Program-made: the position numbers and the translations under genes
The notes under the pieces: generated by a model
Told to the model about the DNA's origin: nothing
Seen by the model: only the letters and a program-made list of their open reading frames with translations
Database searches by the model: none
In this document: positions 54,998 through 63,922 of the stretch, piece by piece
How the letters are laid out: each line of letters starts with the position of its first letter
Numbering within the stretch: the first letter of the stretch is position 1
Source of the DNA: CAWAHD01 sp963781785
GTDB lineage: Bacteria > Planctomycetota > Planctomycetia > Isosphaerales > Isosphaeraceae
NCBI GenBank assembly: GCA_963781785.1
Contig: CAWAHD010000002.1
Coordinates: forward strand, 3,906,001 to 3,970,000
Direction of reading: 5' to 3'
Length of the DNA stretch: 64,000 bases

Positions 54998-55737
54998 GAA
55001 ACGGTCTCCTCTGGAAATCGTGTCGGGATGGAATCCTGCCGTTGGGGCCGGGCAGTGGAATCGGGACCGGCTTCCTGCCAGGTAACCGCCGAGATGCCCT
55101 CGATGGCGGCGGCGATCTTTTCGACGAGCTCCTCGGCGCGCGAGGCTGGTGCACCGGTGAACTTGGCAAGGTGGATCATCGACACCAGTTCGCGCACCCA
55201 CGCCAGGGTGCCCATGAGATCATCATGGGCCCGGCTGCGAACCTGGCGGAGCCGAGCAAAGTTCGCGCGCCGCGTCTCTTCACTCTGGCGGCAGCGGTCA
55301 TTCGTCTCCGGGGCGAAAGTGGGTGCCCGTTCCAGGTCGGCCGGCCCGGTTCGACCGAGCAAGCGGTCCATCTCACGAATCCGTGCCGCCTGAGCTCGCC
55401 ACGCGGTGAAGAGCTCGTGGAAGCGGTCATTTTCATGGGACATGACATCCTCGACCCAGCCGTCGAGACTCGCCAGCGCCGTCTCCAGCTCGGATTCAAC
55501 CTGAGAGATCGCTTGCGACATGGCGTCATCATCGCTTGGCGATGGTGTGATCTCCGGTTTTGATTCAAACCGCGGCCCTGCCAGCAGGATCGGCAGGTAC
55601 AGCGGCCAGAAGATCACGGCGGTCGCCGTGCGGAACAAGACCGGCAGGCGGTGCTGTTTTGGCTCTGCCAGAAAAACGGCGACCGCAACGCCTGCTCCGA
55701 TCAGGTGGTAAAAGATCATCGTCGCGGCAAAACCCAT
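54952..55737 (-). CDS. Membrane protein with cytoplasmic coiled-coil region
   Basis: This 261-aa protein has two transmembrane helices at the N-terminus (TMIFYHLIGAGVAVAVFLAE and LFRTATAVIFWPLYLPILLA), followed by about 180 residues of helical, coiled-coil-prone sequence (MSQAISQVESELETALASLD). The C-terminal 46 bp overlap the start of pspA. The arrangement, N-terminal membrane anchor with a long helical tail and immediate PspA neighbour, suggests a membrane partner of PspA. No family is recognised. Confidence 0.75.
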   Translation of the reverse strand: MGFAATMIFYHLIGAGVAVAVFLAEPKQHRLPVLFRTATAVIFWPLYLPILLAGPRFESKPEITPSPSDDDAMSQAISQVESELETALASLDGWVEDVMSHENDRFHELFTAWRAQAARIREMDRLLGRTGPADLERAPTFAPETNDRCRQSEETRRANFARLRQVRSRAHDDLMGTLAWVRELVSMIHLAKFTGAPASRAEELVEKIAAAIEGISAVTWQEAGPDSTARPQRQDSIPTRFPEETVSCDCSSASATSSPQI

Positions 55738-55778
55738 GGTTATGAGCCTTTCACTAACATGCCTGCGCACGCCAGAGG

Positions 55779-56516
55779 TCAGCCGGCGAGGCGAGTCCAG
55801 AGCCAGTAGATCATCACGGGCGTGACGGCCGTGTAGCAGACGGACCAGGCCAGGGTCAGCCGGCGCAGGAAGCAGGCGCGGCTGGCCTTTGTGCAGCTCG
55901 GCAACATGTCGGCCAGATCCGTGAACCCCACGAAGAGCGAGCGAACACCCGCCAGGCCCGCCATGAACGGCAGCGCCAGTCCCAGGGCAATCGTCTCGAG
56001 CATCCACTCCGCCGGGGCCGAGAAGACGATCATTCCCAGCGAGAGCGCCACGTAGATCGGCAACACGCCGACCAGAACAACGGCGGTGACGGCCTGGCAC
56101 TTGACGGCATGCACCGCCGCCTGCAGCATCGTCAGCCTGACACCGGCCAGGAGTCCATAGAAGTAAAAGCTCGGTAGGCAGACGCCCACGGCGGCGAGCG
56201 GGCCCAGGACGTAGGCCAGTGTCAGGCTGGCCCAGGTGCCATCGGACCAATACGCCCGAGGCATCCACGAGGGATGCGCACCGCCCAGGTTCACGATCAA
56301 AGTGGCCGCGATGCCAAAGATGGTTAACCCCAGCAAAGCGACAGCCAGAAGCCGGGGAATCAGGTCCCGCGCCAGTGTGTCGTCGCGGATCAAGGCATCA
56401 AGCTGGCGCCGGTCCTTGAGGATCATCTCGACCAGCTCGGTCGTTCCGGCATTGGTGGCGGGCGAGTCGCCTGTCCCCATCTGTGGAACAGCCTCGCCGA
56501 TTGTCATGGTCTGCAT
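55779..56516 (-). CDS. Multi-pass membrane protein (Yip1-like), paralogue of its upstream neighbour
   Basis: This 245-aa protein has a short cytoplasmic N-terminus (residues 1-55, ending DDTLARDLIPRLL), then five or six hydrophobic helices. The segment AAVGVCLPSFYFYGLLAGVR corresponds to LAWGIALPSLYIFNSLSGSR in the upstream protein, so the two are paralogues. Topology is of the Yip1/YIF1-like type. A GGAGAA site precedes the ATG at 56516. The next gene is 41 bp downstream. Function unknown; cluster context suggests envelope homeostasis. Confidence 0.78.
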   Translation of the reverse strand: MQTMTIGEAVPQMGTGDSPATNAGTTELVEMILKDRRQLDALIRDDTLARDLIPRLLAVALLGLTIFGIAATLIVNLGGAHPSWMPRAYWSDGTWASLTLAYVLGPLAAVGVCLPSFYFYGLLAGVRLTMLQAAVHAVKCQAVTAVVLVGVLPIYVALSLGMIVFSAPAEWMLETIALGLALPFMAGLAGVRSLFVGFTDLADMLPSCTKASRACFLRRLTLAWSVCYTAVTPVMIYWLWTRLAG

Positions 56517-56566
56517 GGAGTGTTCTCCGGTTCTTGCCGAAAGAAAGAGGAAGCCAGGCCCAGAAG

Positions 56567-57193
56567 TCACGCGCTCGCCGCGAACTGAAAGAGGCCAAAG
56601 GCATAGAAAAGCTCGGTGCCGATGGCCGAGACCACGACCAGCCAGAGAACCGGCCGGCGCCCGCGCTCGGGCTCGAGCACCTGCATGACCCGGCCAAAGA
56701 CGTCGGTCATCGACACGCCGACTCCGGTGAAGACGACGAGATTGACCGCGCGAACCAGCCAGGTCACGCGGGCGGGATCTGCGATCAGGTCCGTGAGCGC
56801 GACGGTGAAGAACCAGTTGATCGGGATCGACGCGATCATTGCCAGGCCGCCCCAGCTCGTGGTCACAAGGGCCGCCAAGAGCGTGGTGCTCGCGCGGAGC
56901 CGCGAGCCCGACAGGCTGTTGAAGATGTAAAGTGACGGCAGCGCAATACCCCAGGCGAGACCGGCCGCCGCCGTGCAGCGCAGGGAATCCAGCACGATCT
57001 CGCGCGGCCCGCCCAGGAGCCCCATCGTCAGACCGTAAGTGGACGTACCGAGGATCGCCGTCACGGCCAGCGCCGCGAAGATCCACCAGGAATAGAAGAC
57101 CTCGCCGCCATGAAAGCGGCGGGCAAACTCTTCAGGCTCGCGCAGCGCCACGCCCACATGCGCGAGGCCCGATCGCAATTGTGCACGCACCAT
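56567..57193 (-). CDS. Multi-pass membrane protein (Yip1-like)
   Basis: This 208-aa protein has five to six hydrophobic helices after a 38-residue N-terminus. It shares the helix-turn segment LAWGIALPSLYIFNSLSGSR with the downstream paralogue and ends hydrophobic (LFYAFGLFQFAASA). An AAGGAG site lies 6-7 bp before the ATG at 57193. It stands between the kinase gene (70 bp upstream) and the other paralogue (50 bp downstream), all leftward, so the cluster from sigma factor to PspA may be a single operon. Confidence 0.78.
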   Translation of the reverse strand: MVRAQLRSGLAHVGVALREPEEFARRFHGGEVFYSWWIFAALAVTAILGTSTYGLTMGLLGGPREIVLDSLRCTAAAGLAWGIALPSLYIFNSLSGSRLRASTTLLAALVTTSWGGLAMIASIPINWFFTVALTDLIADPARVTWLVRAVNLVVFTGVGVSMTDVFGRVMQVLEPERGRRPVLWLVVVSAIGTELFYAFGLFQFAASA

Positions 57194-57263
57194 CGAACTT
57201 CTCCTTAGCCAGCACACCGAGGTTCAGTCAGCCAAGCAGAAGAACCGCAAACGACGGCCGGTC

Positions 57264-58976
57264 TTAACCGGCGTCATCCGATTTCTTTGTCGAGAGCTGC
57301 GCGGATCGGCCCGCACGCATGCGACGGCGATGGTACAAAAAGCCGGGCACGAAGAAGCACATCGCGGAGACGACTCCAAAGATCGTCAGCCCGAACCGGG
57401 GCTCGATCGCCATGATCCCGGCGGTCAGAAACAGCGCCCCCGCCGGGATGTAGAACGATCCCGAGAGGATGCCGGCCTTGATCAAGAACACCATGCCGCT
57501 GAAGACCGCCAGCACGGGAGACAGCGTCAGCACCGGCAGGCCCAGCAGCATTTCGATCACGAACAGCAAGGAACAGCCGACCATGCTGGCGCCCCAGACG
57601 TGGGCGATCTGGCGCTCGACGAATGTCACCGGTCCGCCGCGATGGCGCAGCCACCAGAAGATGGCGGCCCAGGTGCTGAAGCCGACGGTCCAGATAAGCA
57701 GGTACGGCCCCGGCGACAGCACGCCGCGCTCTTGCAGGAGATTGGTGAGCAGGCAGAGCAACAGGACGACGGCGCTGTGCCAGATCCAGAGCAGGCCCCA
57801 GTTCTCGAGTACGGCCGCGTGATGGGTCTCGCGGAAGGTGCGGCTGATGACGGTCGCCAGCCGGCCGGATCGGGCCGAGATCGGCTCGCCGGCGAGATAC
57901 GACTCCAGGTCGAGAGCCAGCAGAAGGGCGGTGGGATAGCGAAGATCGGGCGGCTTCTGCAGGCACTTGAGTGCGACAAGCTCGAGGTCGCGGTCGACCC
58001 TGGGATTCAGCAACCGCGGCGGCAGCGGCTCCTGCTCCATGACCAGGAAGACAGTATCGAGCGCCGTAGCCGCCTGGAACGGCGGCCGGCCCGTGAGCAT
58101 CTGGTAGAGGATCGCGCCCAGTCCGTAAACATCGCTGGCCGGTCCGATCGGACCCCGACCGTAGCCGACCTGTTCGGGTGCCATGTACCCCGGTGTTCCG
58201 ACGATGGCCCCGGGGGTTGTGAGGCCGGCGCCGGCATCGAGCCGCTTCGCCAGGCCGAAGTCGGCCACATGCGGCCTCGCGTCGCGGTCGATCAAGATAT
58301 TCGACGGCTTGAGGTCGCGATGGAGCACGCCGCGATGATGAGCGTAATCGACCGCTCGCGCGATCGGGGCGAGCAAGGTCGCTGCGTCACGAGCACCAAT
58401 GGGACCACCGGCGAGATACTGCGCCAGCGACTGGCCCTCGATGAGCCTCATGATGAAGTACGGCCGCCCTTCGTGATCGCCGACACCGTACACGGGGACG
58501 ATGTGCGGGTGATCAAGCTGGGCGGCCGAGCTTGCCTCGGCGCGGAAGCGGGCCACATCAACCGCCGAAGCCGTTGATGCGTTGAGCAAGACCTTGAGCG
58601 CCACGATTCGCCCCAGGCCAACCTGCCAGGCGCGGAAGACCACTCCCATGCCCCCCCGTCCCAGCTCTTCCAGCAGCTCGCAGTCGCCGATCTTTGCTGA
58701 GGGAGCTGCCTGTAGCTCAAGGTCACCAGGCGCGGGATCCATCGCCGTGTGGTAGTCCACCGTGACGTCGGTGAGAGCAGTGCGTGCCAGTTCCTCGGCA
58801 ATCTGGGCCGTCGCCCACAGCTCACGAAGTTCCTCGCCCAGCTCGGGATGCTCTCGGACAATCCCGTCGATGTCGGGGTTCTGTCCCTTTTGAAGCTCCT
58901 CGGCCATTCCGGCCAGGAGCTGCGCGAGTTGACGGTCACGCTTGACCGGCGGCAGTTCGAAGGGCGCGGCGCTCAA
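57264..58976 (-). CDS. Membrane Ser/Thr protein kinase (PknB-type)
   Basis: This 570-aa kinase has glycine loop GRGGMGVVF (near residue 106), ATP-binding Lys at 128, catalytic loop HRDLKPSN at 219-226, DFG at 239-241 and APEQ near 266. About five or six membrane helices fill the C-terminal 190 residues. The N-terminal 95 residues are helical. The start is TTG at 58976: a GGAGGG ribosome site sits 6-7 bp upstream at the end of the sigma-factor gene, and no ATG would fit as well. Kinases fused this way are common in planctomycetes and are often coupled to ECF sigma factors, as here (4 bp spacing). Confidence 0.93.
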   Translation of the reverse strand: MSAAPFELPPVKRDRQLAQLLAGMAEELQKGQNPDIDGIVREHPELGEELRELWATAQIAEELARTALTDVTVDYHTAMDPAPGDLELQAAPSAKIGDCELLEELGRGGMGVVFRAWQVGLGRIVALKVLLNASTASAVDVARFRAEASSAAQLDHPHIVPVYGVGDHEGRPYFIMRLIEGQSLAQYLAGGPIGARDAATLLAPIARAVDYAHHRGVLHRDLKPSNILIDRDARPHVADFGLAKRLDAGAGLTTPGAIVGTPGYMAPEQVGYGRGPIGPASDVYGLGAILYQMLTGRPPFQAATALDTVFLVMEQEPLPPRLLNPRVDRDLELVALKCLQKPPDLRYPTALLLALDLESYLAGEPISARSGRLATVISRTFRETHHAAVLENWGLLWIWHSAVVLLLCLLTNLLQERGVLSPGPYLLIWTVGFSTWAAIFWWLRHRGGPVTFVERQIAHVWGASMVGCSLLFVIEMLLGLPVLTLSPVLAVFSGMVFLIKAGILSGSFYIPAGALFLTAGIMAIEPRFGLTIFGVVSAMCFFVPGFLYHRRRMRAGRSAQLSTKKSDDAG

Positions 58977-58979
58977 CGG

Positions 58980-59613
58980 TCACCCTCCCTGACTGGGTCT
59001 TGTACCCAGGATCGCGCGGAGTCGGCGCAGGGCTCGCAGGTAGCGCATGCCGGCTGCCGGCTCGCTGAGGCCCAGAGTCAGAGCGGCCTCGGCACCCGTG
59101 AGGTGCTCGAAGTGTCGCAGGATCATGATCTCACGGTCGTCATCACCGAGTTCGTTGAGCGCAGCGTGGAATCGCTCTAACAGTTCGCGGCGGATGGCCT
59201 CGGCCGCCGGCGTTGGGCCTTGGTCGCGCAGCTCCGCTGCCAGGTCGAGTGACGAACGGTCGAAGAACTCGCCGGCGGCGATGGGCCGTTCACGGTCGAT
59301 GCTGCGGCGAGCCGCCACGCGGTGACGTCGGTGCACATCGATCAGTTGATCGCTGGCGATCTGCCTGAGCCAGAGCTGCAAACGGCAGGACCGGGTTCCG
59401 CAGGTAATCCGCAAGGCGCCGGCTGGCCTCGAGCAGCACGCCCTGCACCACATCGCTCGCGTCCTCGCGGCGGCCGAGAGACCGGTCGAGCCGCAGCGCG
59501 ATCATGCGCCGCAGCGGTTCGCGATGGCATGCCAGCAGTCGATCGACGGCCGATGGGTCGTCTCGTCTCGCGTGTTCCAGCATCGCTCGCGTTTCCGCCG
59601 CGTCAGGCCACAT
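58980..59613 (-). pseudogene. ECF-type RNA polymerase sigma factor, one frameshift
   Basis: The 5' frame encodes region 2 (DPSAVDRLLACHREPLRRMI, then RREDASDVVQGVLLEASRRL). Region 2 should continue LPF-QLWLRQIASDQLIDVHRR, which lies in the next frame. That frame runs through region 4 (AALNELGDDDREIMILRHFE, EAALTLGLSEPAAGMRYLRA) to 58980. The span is 3n+1; one extra base in TTTGCAG near 59383 explains it, giving 210 aa when corrected. The gene is coupled to the kinase and fits the ECF groups with linked Ser/Thr kinases in planctomycetes. Without correction it would lack region 4. Confidence 0.85.
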
Positions 59614-59875
59614 GATACGGCACCGTCATCCCCGAACGCCGGTGAACCGGGCGCCGGAGGAGCCTGTTTCCCTGTTACAAGCTCAGCATAACGCCTCGTT
59701 CTTTTGAGGTACAATGATTGTGCAGCACCGAAAAACCCCCGACGAACACGGCAAGGATTTCGGCAAGTACTTTCCTTTCGCAGCAGCGCAGAAGAACCAA
59801 CCGGCTTGGTTGTTAACGGCGACTGACGTCGGTATCCTGAGCGCGTCGCAACCGCACCCGATTGGAGGCAGGTCC

Positions 59876-60775
59876 ATGACGGCGTCACGAGTGGCTTGGC
59901 CGATCTCATCGAATCAGCGCGCCCGACTGTTCGCATTGGGGTGTTCAGGCCAATTCGCACGGGTTGGCTTGGTCAGGCAATGTGCTCGCATCGCCATGTT
60001 GTCGATCCTCTTTGCAGGACCGGGCTGGCTGCTCCGGCAAGCGGAGGCAGCCCAGGCCAATCAAGTTGAATCAGCGCCCAAGCCTGACAACCCCCGCCTG
60101 GCGGCCGAGTTTCACCAGGACTTCCGTGGCGTGGACCTTGACCTGCGGACGATGGCGCGGGTGGGTGGGTATTCCGAGCAGTTCGTCCGGCCCCATCGCG
60201 ACGGCCTCCGTGTCCGCATTCCCGGCGGCGGGAATAATCCCGAGCCCGTGGGTGTCGCTCCGCGCTGCCGAGTCCGCGGTGACTTCGAGATCACGGTGTC
60301 TTACACGATTGTGAACGCCGACAAGCCCGTCCGGGGCTACGGAGTCGCGGCGACCCTCTGGGTCGAGACCGATACACCGACGCGCGAAGCGGTGACCATC
60401 GAGCGTGGCATCATTCCCAAGGAGGGAGAGCGATTCACCTCGACCCGTGTCTCCGGGCCCGCGCATGCGCGCAAGTATGACGTGAGGCGCGCGTCTGCGA
60501 AGTCTCGGTCCGGCAAGCTCCGGATGGAGCGGGTGGGGTCGAAGGTCACCACGTCCTTTGCCGATGGCGAAAAGCCATTTCGCGTGCTGCGCACCGTCGA
60601 GCTCGGAACGCAGGACCTCACGCTGGTCCGCCTGGGAGCCGAGACGGGGATGTCGGACCACTCGGTCGAGATCCTCCTCACGGAGCTGACCATCCGGGCG
60701 CAGGCATTGCCTGGGTTGCGTGTATCGAAGCCGGCCCCCAGCGGTTCGCCTAAACCCGCGCGGCCAGCGCCGTGA
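59876..60775 (+). CDS. Membrane-anchored DUF1583-like protein
   Basis: This 299-aa protein has one N-terminal hydrophobic segment (IAMLSILFAGPGWLLRQAEA, about residues 40-59) and a beta-sandwich region with the DUF1583-like sequence GVAPRCRVRGDFEITVSYTI, RGYGVAATLWVETDTPTREA and LGTQDLTLVRLGAETGMSDH. It ends in a short Pro/Ser tail. The domain resembles the carbohydrate-binding-like part of planctomycete DUF1583 proteins. A GGAGG site precedes the ATG at 59876. Divergently placed relative to the ECF sigma gene, with 262 bp between. Function unknown. Confidence 0.75.
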   Translation: MTASRVAWPISSNQRARLFALGCSGQFARVGLVRQCARIAMLSILFAGPGWLLRQAEAAQANQVESAPKPDNPRLAAEFHQDFRGVDLDLRTMARVGGYSEQFVRPHRDGLRVRIPGGGNNPEPVGVAPRCRVRGDFEITVSYTIVNADKPVRGYGVAATLWVETDTPTREAVTIERGIIPKEGERFTSTRVSGPAHARKYDVRRASAKSRSGKLRMERVGSKVTTSFADGEKPFRVLRTVELGTQDLTLVRLGAETGMSDHSVEILLTELTIRAQALPGLRVSKPAPSGSPKPARPAP

Positions 60776-61691
60776 CCGATTTAACCACGGAAGACACCGA
60801 GCGACACGGAAGGGCTCAGCGGACAGCCAGACGAGGTTGACCCAATGACGCGTCTGTCCGCTGTCTCGGGATCGCGGCCGCCCACATCCCCCTGCCAGGC
60901 GGCGTACACCGACCCTCCGGACTGAGTGATGCAGACCTTCGATCAAACGGCACATTCCGGCCGCTGCGTCTGATCCGTCCGATCCGTCCGATGAGACGCG
61001 GCTGCCGGCGTCGCCCTTCGGGCTGGGATCGCTGATCCCGCCGAGCTTCGCTGGTGCCGATCATGCGGAACGCGGACTGTCGTCGTGACGCAGGTGGCCC
61101 GGTCGCGACGGTGCTCACTGCGTCACGGCCCGACTGTCGCGCGTGTGTCGGCCAGCGTGTCGTCTGCCAAGCGGGGTCGGCCTGCCCGTGTCGTCAGCTC
61201 AGCAGATGATTGCCGGTCACCGGAGCCGTTCCACGGGAGACCTCCGGTCGGGCCCGCGACGGTGTCGGAGACCCGCGCCGAACAGAGGAGAACAGCAGCG
61301 GCGCTCGGTCGTAAAGCCAACGGCGGCGATCCTCCGGGAAGACGACGGACACGCAATGCGGCAGGACATCCATCCCGCCAGATTACCAAACCCGCGCGCA
61401 CCCGTTCTGCCTCGCCACCAGGGCGCCATTGGCCGAATGTGGGACTCACGCAGCAAACCAAACCATCTTGCGACGTAAAGGTTACGGCGGTCGATCTGCT
61501 TCATTCGACGGGTGGCGCCGGCCTCTCCCATGCCTGGCCTTCCTGCGTTCGGGCGCCGGTATGTGCATTGGCTGCGAAGACGGTTCCCCAGCTCCCAGGA
61601 CGTGTAGCGAACCAACTCGCAAGCGTGGGGCGGCAGGCGTTCCACGGAATCCGCTTTTAAGGTAAAATGCCCTGCATCAAGGAGGGTCGCC
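60776..61691. other. Long intergenic region with repeat copy 1
   Basis: No gene is supported in these 916 bp; the open frames have the composition of random GC-rich DNA. It contains an imperfect AACCACGGAAGACACCGAG-type intergenic motif near 60785, a short TCCGATCCG micro-repeat near 60972, and the first copy of the 190-bp repeat at 61355-61544. A strong GGAGG site at 61681 belongs to the gene at 61692. Confidence 0.65.
61355..61544 (+). repeat. 190-bp direct repeat, copy 1
   Basis: Starts AATGCGGCAGGACATCCATC and ends TGCCTGGCCTTCCT. It matches the copy at 62881-63069 over its whole length with scattered substitutions, in the same orientation 1.5 kb apart. It contains no gene or transposase. 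The two copies bracket the hypothetical gene at 61692 and the amber-interrupted gene at 62152. Confidence 0.9.
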
Positions 61692-62183
61692 ATGCCCGAG
61701 ACGTTTGCCCTATCCAAATCAGCCGTCGCCGTGCTGCGGTTCCGCGTCAAAGGCTACCGGATGAAGGTTACCGACAGTTCGCTGGAGGCGTACCGCGAGC
61801 TGGCCGCCGCCGGGATCATGCAGCCAGTGCCTGGCGCGGATGGCAACCCCGAGGCCGACTACCAATTCACCGAGGATGGCTGGGCGCGGCGGCAAGAACT
61901 GCTCAGAAAGGCGGAGGAACGGATCGAGCGGGAGCGGTTCGAGCCGCCCGACGCGAGCAATCTGTCGAACGCGGCCATGGAGCTGCTGCGCCGTCGGCTG
62001 GCTGGTGATCACGAGGTGACGGACGCCAACCGGCCACTCTATCGCGAGCTGGTGGCGGCGCGGATCATGTATCCGGTCTCGACGTGGGTGGGCGGCCCGG
62101 AGTCGGTGTTCCGTTTCACCCGCGCGGGCTGGGAGCGTCGACGGGAATGGATCAATGCCTGCGCCGACGCTCTCCATCCCTGA
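61692..62183 (+). CDS. Small protein with internal duplication (tandem winged-helix-like repeats)
   Basis: This 163-aa protein is made of two homologous halves. Residues about 7-72 (LSKSAVAVLRFRVKG, YRELAAAGIMQPV, FTEDGWARRQELL) match residues about 91-153 (LSNAAMELLRRRLAG, YRELVAARIMYPV, FTRAGWERRREWI). Each half has a helix-helix-strand pattern like a winged helix. A strong AGGAGG site precedes the ATG. No partner is evident. It overlaps the 3' end of the minus-strand gene at 62152 by 32 bp. DNA binding is a guess based on fold pattern. Confidence 0.8.
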   Translation: MPETFALSKSAVAVLRFRVKGYRMKVTDSSLEAYRELAAAGIMQPVPGADGNPEADYQFTEDGWARRQELLRKAEERIERERFEPPDASNLSNAAMELLRRRLAGDHEVTDANRPLYRELVAARIMYPVSTWVGGPESVFRFTRAGWERRREWINACADALHP

Positions 62184-62685
62184 TCTTCCGGGCCAGTTCG
62201 CGCGCCTCATGCCGGATAGGCAACTCCGTTTCGGGAGCATGTTCGTAGGCGTATTCGTGGCTGCCGCCGCCATTGGCCTCCTCATATTCGTGCGCGATGC
62301 CAGAATCGATCCTGTCCCGCAATCGAGCCTTCGTGTAGGCGTCGGATGCTTCCGGGCCGAACTGTTTGAACAGATCGGGGTTGAGTATCCCACTGTCGAG
62401 ATTGAGTCTCCCGTCTGGCGTGTTGCCGCCACCATCCGCCTCGTGCGGAATGAAGGCGGTGTGCCGGATGCCGTGCTCTGGCTCGCCGACTCCGATCTTC
62501 AGCGGGTCGATGCCGAGTTCCATCATCCGGTTCTCGACATGGTAGTTCAAAGGCTAGGCATACCGCTCGGCGAAATCCCTGGCGTGCGCCGCTGGATCGT
62601 CCCACATCGGGCGCTGGGGTGGCAGCGTTCCAATCATGCCGGGCTTGCGGCGGAAGAAATCGACGATGCGACGGAAGGGGTTCAT
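62152..62685 (-). pseudogene. Hypothetical protein interrupted by an in-frame amber stop
   Basis: The frame starts MNPFRRIVDFFRRKPGMIGT and runs 43 codons to a TAG at 62554-62556. It then continues without any frame change as PLNYHVENRMMELGIDPLKI and TAFIPHEADGGG to DSGIAHEYEEANGGGSHEYA and ARELARKIRDGERRRRH. The second part matches a recurrent planctomycete hypothetical family with an HExEE-like motif. A TTG after the stop could start a shorter protein of 132 aa. The sense codon was probably AAG or CAG. A single-base change, nonsense suppression or a sequencing error can each explain it. Confidence 0.7.
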
Positions 62686-63196
62686 GCCGCCAGCCTATCG
62701 CATCGGAGACCGTCGCGCAACCGGGCCGACGCGCGGGCGCTCACGCCACGCGCCTGCGCCTTGGCCGACGGGTCGCTGCTCGTGGACGTCCCATATCACT
62801 GATCAGCACCCGGCCATCATCATCGCCTTGAGAAGTGGATGTACGCGTAAATGAATGGCGCTGAAGGAAACAAAGCCGGCAATGCGGCAGCACTTCCATC
62901 CCGCCACGTCACCAGACCCGCGCGCACCCGTTCTGCCTCGCCCCCAGGGCGCCGGCGCCGAATGTGGGAGTCACGCAGCAATCCAAACCATGTTGCCACA
63001 GAAAGGCTACGGCGGTCGATCTGACTCATTCGCCGGGTGGCGCCGACCCCTCCAATGCCTGGCCTTCCTCTCGATTGAGATCCCGGTCGCACATCGCCGT
63101 CGTAATGCGCCCGGCTCGCTGACACAGGAAGCGAGGTCGAGCCGCAGTGGCAATGCCGGTTCTATTCTCTCAGGGCCGATGGGTCCCGTCCGTAGG
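62686..63196. other. Intergenic region with repeat copy 2
   Basis: About 510 bp without a supported gene, lying between two leftward genes. It carries the second copy of the 190-bp repeat (62881-63069). No promoter was recognised with confidence for the amber-interrupted gene, which starts at its left edge. Confidence 0.65.
62881..63069 (+). repeat. 190-bp direct repeat, copy 2
   Basis: Begins AATGCGGCAGCACTTCCATC and ends TGCCTGGCCTTCCT; homologous to 61355-61544 with a one-base length difference and scattered substitutions. Long exact blocks such as CCGCGCGCACCCGTTCTGCC are shared. Confidence 0.9.
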
Positions 63197-63922
63197 TCAC
63201 CGGGCACCAGGTGCCGGCACGCGCGGTGCTGTCAGAACGAGCCCCTCCCTGTCCCTGAGCTCGAGGGTCCCATTTGCCAGGACCAAGTAACGGTCGGTGG
63301 ACCTCGGGCGATCCTTGATCCGAAACTGCCGATCCGACCCGCTCCCGGGCTCCTCGATCAGTTCCTCGCCGGCATGTGGCTGCATCTCACCGCCGCGCGA
63401 CTGTGACATGAAAAAGCCGTCGGCGGTCCGGTAGATCGCGTAGCGCCTCGCGCCCTCGGAATCATACAGCCAGACCCCGAGCAGCTCTGTATAGGGCGGC
63501 AACGGTAGAGCCAGGAGCGTTTTCTCATTCTCGATCGACAAGCCCCTGAGCTCGATCTTCGGATCGGGATCCATGTCGACGAACGCCCAAGATTCCTGCG
63601 GGCAGCGCTGATGCGGGAGGCAAGACCAGATGATTGTGCGGGGCCGCTTCCCGCCGCGCGATGCCTTGATCTCCAGCGATATGTCGCGGAGTTTTTCCGT
63701 CGTGACCTTTTGGGCGAGCCGGACGTAGAAGGTTTCCTTGGCGTGATCGCCGTCTTTCCGGATTACCTTATAGGCCGACGATTGCTGCGGTTTTGGCTTC
63801 GAGTTTTCAGGTTTTGGGGCAGGCACGTCCAACTCATACATGAACGGCGCCGGCCGCGAACACGCCGGCAACGAGAGGACCGGGGCGATCCAAATCAACC
63901 CGGGCTTTGATTTGGGTGGCAT
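63197..63922 (-). CDS. Putative lipoprotein of unknown function
   Basis: This 241-aa protein has a lipoprotein-type leader (PGLIWIAPVLSLPACS, lipobox Cys near residue 21). A Pro/Lys-rich linker (PAPKPENSKPKPQQSS) follows, then a beta-rich domain with a CLPHQRC pair and segments TELLGVWLYDSEGARRYAIY and DRYLVLANGTLELRDREGL. There is no catalytic motif. The ATG is 78 bp from the right edge of the window, and no upstream gene is visible. The family is not recognised. Confidence 0.8.
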   Translation of the reverse strand: MPPKSKPGLIWIAPVLSLPACSRPAPFMYELDVPAPKPENSKPKPQQSSAYKVIRKDGDHAKETFYVRLAQKVTTEKLRDISLEIKASRGGKRPRTIIWSCLPHQRCPQESWAFVDMDPDPKIELRGLSIENEKTLLALPLPPYTELLGVWLYDSEGARRYAIYRTADGFFMSQSRGGEMQPHAGEELIEEPGSGSDRQFRIKDRPRSTDRYLVLANGTLELRDREGLVLTAPRVPAPGAR

